A program made the translations under genes and the position numbers. This document shows positions 1-11,070 of a stretch of 64,000 nt of DNA, piece after piece (the stretch's first letter is position 1; each line of letters opens with the position of its first letter). This DNA is from an uncultured Bacilli bacterium (GTDB taxonomy: Bacteria; Bacillota_I; Bacilli_A; RFN20; CAG-826), in contig CALVUI010000002.1 in the NCBI GenBank assembly GCA_944363565.1, positions 1 to 64,000 of the forward strand. The letters are read 5' to 3'. Below the pieces are notes generated by a model. It did not search any database, was not told the origin of the DNA, and saw only the letters and a program-made list of their open reading frames with translations.

Positions 1-2498
<2,498 letters not shown>

Positions 2499-2730
2499 TC
2501 ATAAGTTATTTCGGTTTTTTGCAATTGCTTGACAGGTCTAACGGTGTAAATGTCTTACCCCGCTAGACAGAAAGAACATGTTTGAATATCCGGTTTTCAA
2601 AGAACAAAGTTTGAGAGAACCTAATCTCTCAAAACTAAGCAGACTTCCTAGCACCCAACGGTCAAACGTACTAGTTTAGGTTGAATAATGTACTGTCCGA
2701 GCGCGCTATGCGTCGGACAACTTTCTCCTT
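2499..2730 (-). other. 16S-23S internal transcribed spacer without tRNA genes
   Basis: This spacer of about 230 nt carries no tRNA. On the RNA strand it holds, in order: a hairpin (arms 2713-2719 and 2694-2700) just after the 16S 3' end; a 13-nt segment at 2631-2643 that is the exact complement of 4325-4337 in the leader, giving a pre-16S processing stem; a second hairpin with 8-bp arms (2610-2617 and 2626-2633); and a boxA-like element UGUUCUUUGAAAA at 2594-2606. BoxA elements recruit Nus factors for antitermination in rRNA operons. Confidence 0.75.
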
Positions 2731-4253
<1,523 letters not shown>

Positions 4254-4400
4254 AATTTGTATTCTAGTTCAAAATTATCTGACTTAAATGTTCTACTTAA
4301 AGAACCGACGTTAAGTGTTAGTTATCTGCTTAGTTTTCAAAGATCAGGGCCCACGAAGGCCGATCGCTCGACCGGGGTTCTACCCCCTAAGTTCGTGTGC
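4254..4400 (-). other. rRNA operon leader with boxA and processing-stem strand
   Basis: Transcribed leader between the promoter and 16S. It contains a boxA-like element UGAUCUUUGAAAA (4334-4346) and, overlapping it, the sequence AAAACTAAGCAGA on the RNA strand (4325-4337), which pairs perfectly over 13 bp with 2631-2643 on the far side of 16S. This arrangement is what RNase III uses to release pre-16S rRNA in bacteria; the pairing itself is read directly from the sequence. Confidence 0.7.
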
Positions 4401-4406
4401 TTGCAT

Positions 4407-4457
4407 AGGATATTCTCATTGCTTTTCCCTGTCAATCATTTTTTTAAGATTTTTTCA
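4407..4457 (-). promoter_or_regulatory. rRNA operon promoter with UP element
   Basis: On the minus strand: a perfect -35 TTGACA (4430-4435), a 17-nt spacer, and -10 TATCCT (4407-4412). Directly upstream of the -35 lies an A-rich tract (4436-4455) of the UP-element type, which binds the alpha C-terminal domains of RNA polymerase. Transcription would begin near 4400. Confidence 0.85.
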
Positions 4458-4573
4458 GGGGGCCTTGAGACCTATGTCACGACCTTTCGGCCGTGAGCGT
4501 TATTCTACCTAGATGGAAATAAGGGTCAAGGGGGAAAAATGAACTTTTTTTCATCTTTACAATCTCGCGCATA

Positions 4574-4602
4574 ATGCGCGTGCATGTGCGCGTGTGCGCG
4601 TA
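4574..4602. repeat. 29-nt alternating purine-pyrimidine tract (Z-DNA candidate)
   Basis: Positions 4574-4602 alternate purine and pyrimidine without a break and are made mostly of GC and GT/AC steps, the sequence type that most easily adopts the left-handed Z form under negative supercoiling. It lies about 140 bp behind the -35 of the rRNA promoter and just downstream of the terminator of the superoxide-reductase operon. No reading frame or RNA gene explains it. Confidence 0.6.
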
Positions 4603-4612
4603 AATATTAGGT

Positions 4613-4639
4613 AAAGAAAAGAGGGGCGTACTGCCCCTC
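4613..4639 (-). terminator. Terminator of the pgk-tpiA-dfx operon
   Basis: Perfect 7-bp stem (4633-4639 with 4621-4627), 5-nt loop, followed on the minus strand by UUUUCUUU. It begins 16 nt after the desulfoferrodoxin stop codon. Confidence 0.85.
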
Positions 4640-4655
4640 CTTATATATATGGATG

Positions 4656-5033
4656 TTAGATCTTGGCCTTCCAAAGACCGTGGATGTTGCAGTGGGCGTA
4701 GACCGCCAGCACCACTTCGTTTTCCCCGATGTGGAAGGTCGCTTCCGGGGCGCTCCCCGGATGGAGGACCTTGCGTTGGGCTCCCTGGTCGGTGAGGAGA
4801 TAGACCCAGTCGATGTAGTGGTTTTCCATCATCGGATGTTCCACTTCCCCGACCTTGACCTTGACGAGGCCCCCTTCTTCGGTGACGACGGGGACGTGCT
4901 TGGCCTCCCCCTCCCCGCTTTCCTTGGGGCCGAGTTCGACCATCGGGTGGCCGCAGCAGATGGTTTCGGGGGCCCCTTCCTTGACGAGGCCGACGATCTT
5001 GCCGCAGGTTTCGCAGACGTAGAATTTTGCCAT
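4656..5033 (-). CDS. dfx: Desulfoferrodoxin (superoxide reductase)
   Basis: Superoxide reductase reduces superoxide to hydrogen peroxide in the cytoplasm of anaerobes without making oxygen. The 125-residue protein has both domains of the class II form. The N-terminal desulforedoxin domain has Cys7, Cys10 and the adjacent Cys26-Cys27 pair that bind a rubredoxin-like iron. The C-terminal domain has the histidine ligands in KHVPVV and EHPMMENH and the closing YAHCNIHGLW that supplies the axial Cys and the last His of the catalytic Fe(His)4Cys site. The start at 5033 is preceded by AAGGAG and overlaps the upstream stop by one base (TAATG), so it is translationally coupled to the Bax-inhibitor-like gene. 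An upstream in-frame extension to 5240 would run through that gene and is not credible. Last gene of a glycolytic operon, followed by a terminator. Confidence 0.95.
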   Translation of the reverse strand: MAKFYVCETCGKIVGLVKEGAPETICCGHPMVELGPKESGEGEAKHVPVVTEEGGLVKVKVGEVEHPMMENHYIDWVYLLTDQGAQRKVLHPGSAPEATFHIGENEVVLAVYAHCNIHGLWKAKI

Positions 5034-5758
5034 TAGTTTCTGCTCCTTGTTAGCATGAGGAAGTAGATGATCCTCAGGAAGATGTTGACGAAGTCCCCAT
5101 AGAGGGCATAGGCGCAGGCCATCACGAGGTTGAAGTTCGGATGTCCGGCCATCGCCAGTTGCTTCATGCGCCGCGCGTCGACGGCGGTGAATAGAAGAAC
5201 GGCGAAGAGGATGAGGCCCTGGGCCAAGAGGTTCATCCAACTGAAGGTCCCCATCCAGAAGGTGATGAGGGAGATTACCAGGAGCCCGAAGGCCCCGGCC
5301 AATAAGCCAAAGCCCAGCATCGAGAGGATCCCGCTATTGATCTTGGTGAAGTAACCGATGAGGAACATCGATAGGAAGGCGAAGGCAGAGATGAGGAGCC
5401 CCTCCCCCGCGATCTCGAAGCTTAGGCCCGTGAGAAGGAGGGCGGAGAGGATGATCCCGACCCAGAGGGAGAAGACGGTGAGGTGGACGACGTAGAAGCG
5501 TGTCATCCTGGAAGTCACCAGCATGTAGATGAACATGAAGATGGCCGAACCCACCAGGGTCCAGGTCAGGTTCGTGTAGCCCTCTAGAGTCAAACCGTTC
5601 CCGGCCCCGTAAAGGGCGATGAAGAGGTAGCTGACACCAATGGACGTCAAGGCCGAGACCAGGAGGGCGGCCGCCATCGAAAGGAAGACGGCCCCCAAAA
5701 ACTTACCGGCAACCTTACCGGAGGCATCGACGACCGGGGTGGCGGTATAGGAAGCCAT
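5033..5758 (-). CDS. Bax inhibitor-1/YccA family membrane protein
   Basis: 241-residue integral membrane protein with about seven hydrophobic helices. The C-terminal segment ALYGDFVNIFLRIIYFL matches the family hallmark (AL-x-LY-x-DF-x-N-x-F-x-x-L) of the TMBIM/BI-1/YccA proteins. Bacterial members include BsYetJ, a pH-sensitive calcium leak channel; others help FtsH-linked membrane quality control. The two C-terminal acidic residues typical of the calcium pore are not obvious, so the conducted ion is uncertain. It overlaps tpiA by one base upstream (TGATG) and dfx downstream by one base, so it is co-translated with glycolytic genes, an unusual setting. Function beyond the family is inference. 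Confidence 0.88.
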   Translation of the reverse strand: MASYTATPVVDASGKVAGKFLGAVFLSMAAALLVSALTSIGVSYLFIALYGAGNGLTLEGYTNLTWTLVGSAIFMFIYMLVTSRMTRFYVVHLTVFSLWVGIILSALLLTGLSFEIAGEGLLISAFAFLSMFLIGYFTKINSGILSMLGFGLLAGAFGLLVISLITFWMGTFSWMNLLAQGLILFAVLLFTAVDARRMKQLAMAGHPNFNLVMACAYALYGDFVNIFLRIIYFLMLTRSRN

Positions 5759-6516
5759 CAGACGCTTTCCTCAATCAGTTCCATGAAGCTTTCAGGAGCT
5801 AGAGAAGCCCCTCCGACCAAGGCCCCGTCGATATCGGGGCAGGCCAGATAAGCCTTGATGTTGTTGGGTTTGACCGAACCCCCATAGAGAATCCGGATCT
5901 CCTCGGCGGTTTCGCCGAAGAATTCTTTGAGGACGCCGCGGATGGCGGAAATCGTCTTTTCGGCGTCTTCCTTGGAAGCGCTTTTCCCGGTCCCGATGGC
6001 CCAGATCGGCTCATAGGCCACCACGACCTTCTTGGCTTCCTCCTTGGTCAAATCGGCGAAGCCCTCTTCGATCTGGGTCTTCACGAAGTCGACGGTCTCC
6101 CCGGCTTCGTAGGTGGCAAGGCTCTCCCCGCAGCAATAAACCGGGGTCAAACCTTCGGCCAGCAAAGCCTTGATCTTGAGATTGCAGGCCTTCGAGGTCT
6201 CGCCGTTGTATTCCCGGCGTTCGCTATGGCCGATGATGGCGTGATCGATGCCAATGGCCCTGAGCATGAGGGGCGAGACTTCCCCGGTATAGGCACCGGA
6301 GGAATGCTCGTTGACGTTTTGGGCACTAACGACAAAGCCCTTGGGGGCCTTGGCCTTCACGGCCTCGAGGCAAAGGAAGGTCGGGGCGACCCCGATCTCG
6401 ATTCCCTTTTTGGAAGCAAGGGCCGCCATTTCCGGGGCCTTCTCCATGAAGGAGAGGGCCTCGGAGGGGACCTTGTTCATCTTCCAGTTGCCTAAAAGAA
6501 ACTTCTTGCGGCTCAC
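5758..6516 (-). CDS. tpiA: Triosephosphate isomerase
   Basis: Interconverts dihydroxyacetone phosphate and glyceraldehyde 3-phosphate in glycolysis. The 252-residue TIM barrel has all catalytic residues: Lys12 in GNWKMN, His97 in IGHSERR, and Glu169 in AYEPIWAIGTG, plus the C-terminal phosphate-binding LYGGSVKPNN and GALVGGASL loops. Length is normal for the family. The ATG overlaps the pgk stop codon by four bases (ATGA), so it is coupled to pgk, the usual Firmicutes order. The gene ends in the start codon of the Bax-inhibitor-like gene. Confidence 0.98.
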   Translation of the reverse strand: MSRKKFLLGNWKMNKVPSEALSFMEKAPEMAALASKKGIEIGVAPTFLCLEAVKAKAPKGFVVSAQNVNEHSSGAYTGEVSPLMLRAIGIDHAIIGHSERREYNGETSKACNLKIKALLAEGLTPVYCCGESLATYEAGETVDFVKTQIEEGFADLTKEEAKKVVVAYEPIWAIGTGKSASKEDAEKTISAIRGVLKEFFGETAEEIRILYGGSVKPNNIKAYLACPDIDGALVGGASLAPESFMELIEESV

Positions 6517-7742
6517 TTGAGGATGTCCACCCCGGGCAGGTGCCCGTCATTTTCGATCATCTCGAGGGAAGCGCCGCCCCCGGTCGAGACGTGGCTGAAG
6601 TCGTCCTTGTAGCCGAACTGCTTGACGGCCGAAGCCGAGTCGCCGCCGCCGATGACGGTGAAGGCCTTGCCCTTGAGGGCGGCCGCGGCCGCGCAGACGG
6701 CCTTGGTCCCTTCCTGGAAGTCCTTCTGTTCGAAGACCCCCATCGGGCCGTTCCAGAAGACCATCTTGGCCTTGGCGATTTCTTCGGCGTAGAGCTTCTG
6801 GGTCTTGGGACCGATGTCGCAGCCCTCGAAGCCCTCGGGGATCCCTTCCTCGGCCGAGACGACCTTGATGGTCCTCTCTCCTTCTTCGAACTTGTCGGTG
6901 ATGACCGAGTCGACGGGTAGGAGGATCCGACCCTTGGCATCGGCCAAGCACTTGCGGGCATAGTCGAGCTGGTCTTCCTCACAGGGGGAATTGCCGATGG
7001 CCTTGCCCTGGGCCTTGGCGAAGGTATAGGCCATGGCCCCGCCGATCAGGATCTTGTCGCACTTGGCTAGAAGCGTATCGATGACCTTGATCTTGTCGCT
7101 GACCTTGAAGCCGCCGAGAATGGCGATATAAGGACGATCCTCGGGCGAAACCTCGACGCAGCGGCTGAGGTTCTTGACTTCCTTGATCATGAGGTAACCG
7201 AGGGCCACGGACTTCCCTTCTTCCTTCATGAAGGTCGGGACCCCGACGGTCGAGGCGTGGGCCCGGTGGGCACTGCCGAAGGCATCCATGACGAAGCCGT
7301 CGCAAAGATCGGCCCATTCCTTGGCAAGAGCCGGATCGTTCTTCTCCTCGCCCTTTTCGTAACGGGTGTTCTGGCAAAGGAGGATTTCCCCGTCCTTGAG
7401 GGCCTCGACGGCCTTCTTCAGTTCCTCCCCACGGGTGGCGGGGCAGAAATGGACCTTGGTCTCCGGCAGGAGTTCCTGGAGGGCCTTGGCGACCGGCGCC
7501 ATGTCGTTGGCCTTCTTCATGGCCTCGATCTTGGCGGGATCGGGTTCCTTCCACTTGATCTTGCCGAGGTGGCTCATGAGGACCACGCGGGCCCCCTTCT
7601 TGGTCAGTTCCTCAATGGTCGGAAGGGCGGCCTTGATCCGGTTGTTGTCGCGGATGACGCCGTCTTTCTGCGGGACGTTGAAATCGACGCGGACGTAGAT
7701 TTTATTTCCCTTGATGTTGGTTAGTTCATTGACTACGAGCAT
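6513..7742 (-). CDS. pgk: Phosphoglycerate kinase
   Basis: Transfers the acyl phosphate of 1,3-bisphosphoglycerate to ADP, the first ATP-yielding step of glycolysis. 409 residues in two Rossmann-like lobes. Visible motifs are the N-lobe substrate site RVDFNVP near residue 18 and MSHLGK, the hinge region, the nucleotide lobe GGAMAYTF, WNGPMGVFE, and the C-terminal GGGDSASAVK and STGGGASLEM loops. A strong AAAGGAG lies 11 nt before the ATG. The gap gene upstream has its own terminator, so pgk starts a separate transcription unit: pgk-tpiA-BI-1-dfx. No phosphoglycerate mutase or enolase follows, unlike the common pgk-tpiA-gpmI-eno order. Confidence 0.98.
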   Translation of the reverse strand: MLVVNELTNIKGNKIYVRVDFNVPQKDGVIRDNNRIKAALPTIEELTKKGARVVLMSHLGKIKWKEPDPAKIEAMKKANDMAPVAKALQELLPETKVHFCPATRGEELKKAVEALKDGEILLCQNTRYEKGEEKNDPALAKEWADLCDGFVMDAFGSAHRAHASTVGVPTFMKEEGKSVALGYLMIKEVKNLSRCVEVSPEDRPYIAILGGFKVSDKIKVIDTLLAKCDKILIGGAMAYTFAKAQGKAIGNSPCEEDQLDYARKCLADAKGRILLPVDSVITDKFEEGERTIKVVSAEEGIPEGFEGCDIGPKTQKLYAEEIAKAKMVFWNGPMGVFEQKDFQEGTKAVCAAAAALKGKAFTVIGGGDSASAVKQFGYKDDFSHVSTGGGASLEMIENDGHLPGVDILK

Positions 7743-7779
7743 TATTCGTATATCTCCTTTGGGGAAATTTTACCCTCAA

Positions 7780-7816
7780 AACAAAAACAAGAAAAGGGCA
7801 CCCCGTAAGGGTGCCC
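7780..7816 (-). terminator. Terminator of gap
   Basis: Perfect 8-bp stem GGGCACCC/GGGTGCCC (7809-7816 with 7796-7803), 5-nt loop, then UUUUC and a U-rich run on the minus strand. It separates gap from pgk. A pgk promoter must lie within or after it; TAAAAT near 7768-7773 is a weak -10 candidate without a clear -35. Confidence 0.88.
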
Positions 7817-7830
7817 TCCACTAGGCTAAT

Positions 7831-8889
7831 TTAGCAGCCGAGGACTTTGGCGTATTCGCCAGCCAGACGGACGTACTGGCAGGTGAAGCTGTATTCGTTG
7901 TCGTACCAGCTCACGACCTTGACGTGCTGGAGTCCGGTCGCGTCGTCATAGATGACGGTCTGGGTGGCATCGAAGATCGAACCATAGGTCGAACCGATGA
8001 TGTCGCTAGAGACGATTTCGTCTTCGGTGTAGCCGAGGACGCCCTTGAGAGCGCCTTCGGAGGCTTCCTTCATGGCCTTGTTGATCTCGTCTTTGGTGAC
8101 GGGCTTCTCAAGGATGAGGGAGAGGTCGACGAGGGAGCCGTCATTGACGGGGACGCGGAGGGCGCCGCCCATAAGCTTGCCCTTGAGGGAAGGAATGACG
8201 AGGTTGATGGCCTTGGCCGCCCCGGTGGTGGTCGGGACGATGTTGCTGGCGGCCGCGCGGCCCCGGCGGAGGTTACCCTTGGCCAGGTCGAGGATGGTCT
8301 GGTCGTTGGTGTAGGCGTGGACGGTGGTCATGAAGCCGCCGCGGACGCCGTACTTCTCTTCGATCACCTTCATGACGGGGGCCAAGCAGTTGGTGGTGCA
8401 GGAGCCGCCGCTGATGATCTTCATGTCCTTGGTCAAGGTGTTGGTGTTGACGCCATAGACGAAGGTCGGAATGTCCTTGTCGCTGCTCGGGGCGCTGATG
8501 ATGACGCCCTTGGCGCCGTTGTCGAGGTGGACTTGCCCGTCGGCCTTGCTCTTGAGACGGCCGGTGCATTCCAAGACGATGTCGACATCGTATTCGCCCC
8601 ACTTGAGGTCATGGGGATCTTTCTTGCCGAGAACCGGGATCCTCTTGCCCTTGAAGATGAGGTCGTTCTTCACGAAGTTGCCGTTTTCGTCCTTTTCGAC
8701 GTCGGCGCTGATCTCATCGAGGTGCCAGCTCTTGTGGGTGGTGTCGTATTTCAACAAATAGGCCAGGGTCTTGGCATCGACCAGGTCGTTGATGGCGACG
8801 ACTTCGAAGCCGCCGACTTCATACGCCCGGCGGAAGGCCAGACGGCCGATTCTGCCGAATCCGTTGATTGCGAGTTTGACTGTTGACAT
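7831..8889 (-). CDS. gap: Glyceraldehyde-3-phosphate dehydrogenase
   Basis: NAD-dependent oxidation and phosphorylation of glyceraldehyde 3-phosphate. 352 residues, slightly longer than the usual 330-340. The N-terminal Rossmann motif is INGFGRIGRLAFRR, the active-site cysteine is Cys164 in GGSCTTNCLAP, and the downstream ATGAAKA-type loop, RVPVNDGSLVDL and WYDNEYSF are all present. The start at 8889 is chosen because AGGAGG lies nine bases upstream; an in-frame extension to 8979 would run through the promoter. It is monocistronic, with its own promoter and terminator, and has an operator-like palindrome over the -35. Confidence 0.97.
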   Translation of the reverse strand: MSTVKLAINGFGRIGRLAFRRAYEVGGFEVVAINDLVDAKTLAYLLKYDTTHKSWHLDEISADVEKDENGNFVKNDLIFKGKRIPVLGKKDPHDLKWGEYDVDIVLECTGRLKSKADGQVHLDNGAKGVIISAPSSDKDIPTFVYGVNTNTLTKDMKIISGGSCTTNCLAPVMKVIEEKYGVRGGFMTTVHAYTNDQTILDLAKGNLRRGRAAASNIVPTTTGAAKAINLVIPSLKGKLMGGALRVPVNDGSLVDLSLILEKPVTKDEINKAMKEASEGALKGVLGYTEDEIVSSDIIGSTYGSIFDATQTVIYDDATGLQHVKVVSWYDNEYSFTCQYVRLAGEYAKVLGC

Positions 8890-8920
8890 TCTTGTCCTCC
8901 TTAGAAACTCTTGCGGCATG

Positions 8921-8956
8921 ATTATAACGCGCCCGAAAACCTTGTGAAACGTTTCA
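8921..8956 (-). promoter_or_regulatory. gap promoter with palindromic operator
   Basis: Minus strand: -35 TTCACA (8943-8948), 16-nt spacer, -10 TATAAT (8921-8926). A perfect 12-bp palindrome TGAAACGTTTCA (8945-8956) covers the -35. Its AAACGTTT core with a central CpG is typical of LacI/GalR-family operators (family knowledge); it is two bases shorter than a CcpA cre box, so a different regulator is likely. Repression of gap is inferred from its position. Confidence 0.75.
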
Positions 8957-8994
8957 ACGTGCGACTTGCTTTTATTCAAAGAATAAAAAGGTTC

Positions 8995-9237
8995 CTAAAG
9001 GGGTCCGATGCCCCTTAGGAGCTCCTCGAGGCTGACATCGAGGGCCTCGGAGAGTCTGACCAGGGTCTTGAGCGAGGGATTCCTCTTTCCCTTTTCGACC
9101 TCGGAAACAAAAGAAGGGGCCAAGCCCGCGGCCAAGGCCAAATCGAGTTGGCTAAGGCCTTTGAGGCTCCGAAGATAGGCCACCCGCTTCCCCAGTTGAT
9201 AATAGATGGAAAGATCGTCGAAATTCAGCCCCGGCAT
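8995..9237 (-). CDS. XRE-family DNA-binding protein
   Basis: Small 80-residue protein made almost wholly of one Cro/C1-type helix-turn-helix domain. The segment from about residue 16 to 72 carries the family pattern: LRSLKGLSQLDLALAAGLAPSFVSEVEKGKRNPS and LVRLSEALDVSLEELL. No sensor or catalytic domain is attached, so it may act as a stand-alone repressor. The start lies inside the end of whiA (13-base overlap), so it is translated from the same mRNA as whiA. There is no strong Shine-Dalgarno sequence. It sits just upstream of the gap promoter, whose palindrome could be a target, but LacI-type symmetry argues against this. Confidence 0.85.
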   Translation of the reverse strand: MPGLNFDDLSIYYQLGKRVAYLRSLKGLSQLDLALAAGLAPSFVSEVEKGKRNPSLKTLVRLSEALDVSLEELLRGIGPL

Positions 9238-10178
9238 GTCTTCTTGTAGATCTCCTCGAGTTTCCGGAAAAGATGGTTGACGTTGCTTTTGGTGACTTCG
9301 GAAGCCAGTTCGTCGGATAGGAGTTCCGCCAGCTCCGACAAGGAGGCGTCCTCATGTTCGAGGCGGAGCTTGCAAAGGGCCTCGAGCTTGGGGGAAGCCA
9401 GACGGGTCAAACCCCCGTGTTCTTTAAGATAAAGTATCTGTTCCTTCTGCTTCTCCGAGGCTTTCAAGGTCTTCCCCATGTTGGCCCCGTCCAGATTGTT
9501 CCAACGGTTCGAGACATTGTGCATGTCTCTCTCCATCCGGGCGTTTTCGAATTCAAGGGTGGCTTCGGATGCCCCCATGCAGGCCATAAAGTCGGCGATA
9601 TCCTGGCTCTTCTTTAGATAGATGACGGATTGTTGCCTTCTTTCCGTCAGTTTGAAGGAAAAAGGCCGCAAAAGGTTCTTGTTCAATAGTTTTTGCAAAT
9701 TCCGCGCAAAAGCCCCATCGACGAGGGCGATTTCCAAATGGTAATGGGTCGAAGTGGGCGAAGTGACATAGCCGCTTGAGAGGAAACACCCGGTCGCGTA
9801 GGAGACCGATTCTTCCTTGCTGGAGAAGGCATAGGGCGGAATGGTTTCGTCTAAAGGCGAGACCATGAGGTCATGCATGAAGGGCTCGAGGCCGATCGAG
9901 AGATTGACGTGGTAACGGACCCGATGGGCGAACCCCGATTCCCGGGTATAGGAAAAATAGGGCTCTGCCGGATAGAGGTCCTTGATGGCCTTGAAGAGGG
10001 CGGTCGCCACCTTGCTCGATTCGCTGGAAAGAGTCAGGCGTGGTTCCCCGGAAACAAAACGGAGACTGCCACCGGCCTTGACGTAGCCCGAAAGCAAGGC
10101 CCTTAGGGCGGCCGGCGAGCGGTTCAAGGAAGCCAGTTCTTCCTTGAGGGCGAAGGAAAAAGTCGGGGCGGAATTCAT
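9225..10178 (-). CDS. whiA: DNA-binding protein WhiA
   Basis: WhiA is a conserved Gram-positive protein with an N-terminal LAGLIDADG homing-endonuclease-like domain lacking nuclease activity and a C-terminal helix-turn-helix; it affects cell division and chromosome segregation in Bacillus and sporulation in actinomycetes. This copy has the typical opening SFALKEELASL, the two-lobed endonuclease-like core to about residue 200, the conserved NRWNNLDGANMGKT segment and the C-terminal HTH (LRLEHEDASLSELAELLSDE, then SNVNHLFRKLEEI). The start at 10178 forms an ATGA overlap with the rapZ stop, giving 317 residues, the usual family length. The longer in-frame start at 10217 would lie inside rapZ. 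Neighbours are as in other Bacillota, except that yvcK (gluconeogenesis factor) is missing between rapZ and whiA. Confidence 0.95.
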   Translation of the reverse strand: MNSAPTFSFALKEELASLNRSPAALRALLSGYVKAGGSLRFVSGEPRLTLSSESSKVATALFKAIKDLYPAEPYFSYTRESGFAHRVRYHVNLSIGLEPFMHDLMVSPLDETIPPYAFSSKEESVSYATGCFLSSGYVTSPTSTHYHLEIALVDGAFARNLQKLLNKNLLRPFSFKLTERRQQSVIYLKKSQDIADFMACMGASEATLEFENARMERDMHNVSNRWNNLDGANMGKTLKASEKQKEQILYLKEHGGLTRLASPKLEALCKLRLEHEDASLSELAELLSDELASEVTKSNVNHLFRKLEEIYKKTCRG

Positions 10179-11035
10179 TTGAGGTAACGGGGCAATTCCC
10201 GGTGGTGGAGGGAGCAACGGTAGGTGGCTTCGTAACGTTCGTAGATCTTCCTGGCGATATAGACCGAACGGTGCTGGCCCCCGGAGCAGCCGACGGCGAC
10301 GCTTAGGTAGATGCGGCCGTCTTTTTCCGAAAGGGGCAGGAAGACGTCGAGATAATCAAAGATGGCTTTCAGGAACTTCTCGGTCTTGGGATCCTTTTCG
10401 ATGAAGGCCTTGACCTCCTCGTCGAGGCCGGTCAAGGGAGCCAGTTCCTTGACCCAATAGGGATTGTCGAGGATCCTAGCGTCGATGACGGTATCGGCAT
10501 CGAGGGGCAGGCCGTATTTGAAACCAAATGAAGAAATGAAGATGTTGAGGTTGCTGCGCCCATCTTTCCTAAGGACCTCGAAGATCATCGACCTCAGTTC
10601 CTTCTCCCCTAGGGAGGAGGTATCGATGTAGACGTCCAAGTCGTCGCGGACCCTGGCCAAGGCCTGGCGGTCGTTTTCGAGGGCCTCCTCGAGGCTATAG
10701 CCGCTGGTCATGAGGGGATGGATGTGGCGCGTCAACTTGTAACGGGACAAAAGGACCGCTTCCTGGCAATCGAGGCCGATGGAGATGAGGGAAAAGGCCG
10801 GGTCGCGGCGGATGAGGCGCGTCACTTCCCCGACGTCTTTGAGGGGCAAGATGAGGGCCACCCTTTGGTAGCGTTCCGCTTCGTTTTTGAAAAGGGCCAA
10901 AAGGCCCGGGACCATCTTCAAAGGGAGGTCGTCGACCACATAGTAGCCGGAGGCCTCGAAGGCAAAGGAAGCCGTGGTTTTCCCAGCCCCGGCCAGACCG
11001 CTTAATATGACGATGTTGATCGGCGTCTTTTCCAC
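10175..11035 (-). CDS. rapZ: RapZ/YvcJ family nucleotide-binding protein
   Basis: P-loop NTP-binding protein; in E. coli RapZ is an RNase adapter controlling GlmS, and in B. subtilis YvcJ binds nucleotides and affects competence. The N-terminal P-loop is SGLAGAGKT at about residues 12-20. The C-terminal domain has the conserved DARILDNPYWVKELAPLTG segment and the GCSGGQHRSVYIA loop. The chosen start is GTG at 11035, where the family N-terminus would begin. A TTG at 11053 extends it by six residues; neither has a clear Shine-Dalgarno sequence. TACAAT lies six bases before the GTG, so a leaderless internal start is conceivable. It lies between trxB and whiA, overlapping whiA by four bases. Confidence 0.93.
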   Translation of the reverse strand: MEKTPINIVILSGLAGAGKTTASFAFEASGYYVVDDLPLKMVPGLLALFKNEAERYQRVALILPLKDVGEVTRLIRRDPAFSLISIGLDCQEAVLLSRYKLTRHIHPLMTSGYSLEEALENDRQALARVRDDLDVYIDTSSLGEKELRSMIFEVLRKDGRSNLNIFISSFGFKYGLPLDADTVIDARILDNPYWVKELAPLTGLDEEVKAFIEKDPKTEKFLKAIFDYLDVFLPLSEKDGRIYLSVAVGCSGGQHRSVYIARKIYERYEATYRCSLHHRELPRYLK

Positions 11036-11070
11036 GCCTAGATTGTAAACCAAAAAGATAGGTCGGTGGC

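Noticed and set aside
4477-4674. 65-codon minus-strand frame near the rRNA promoter
   Set aside because: It runs through a terminator and the Z-DNA-like tract and has no ribosome-binding site.
5034-5240. N-terminal extension of desulfoferrodoxin
   Set aside because: It reads out of frame through the Bax-inhibitor-like gene; the true start has AAGGAG and the family N-terminus.
8969-8989. AT-rich hairpin after the XRE gene as a terminator
   Set aside because: The stem is all A-T but one pair and no U run follows.
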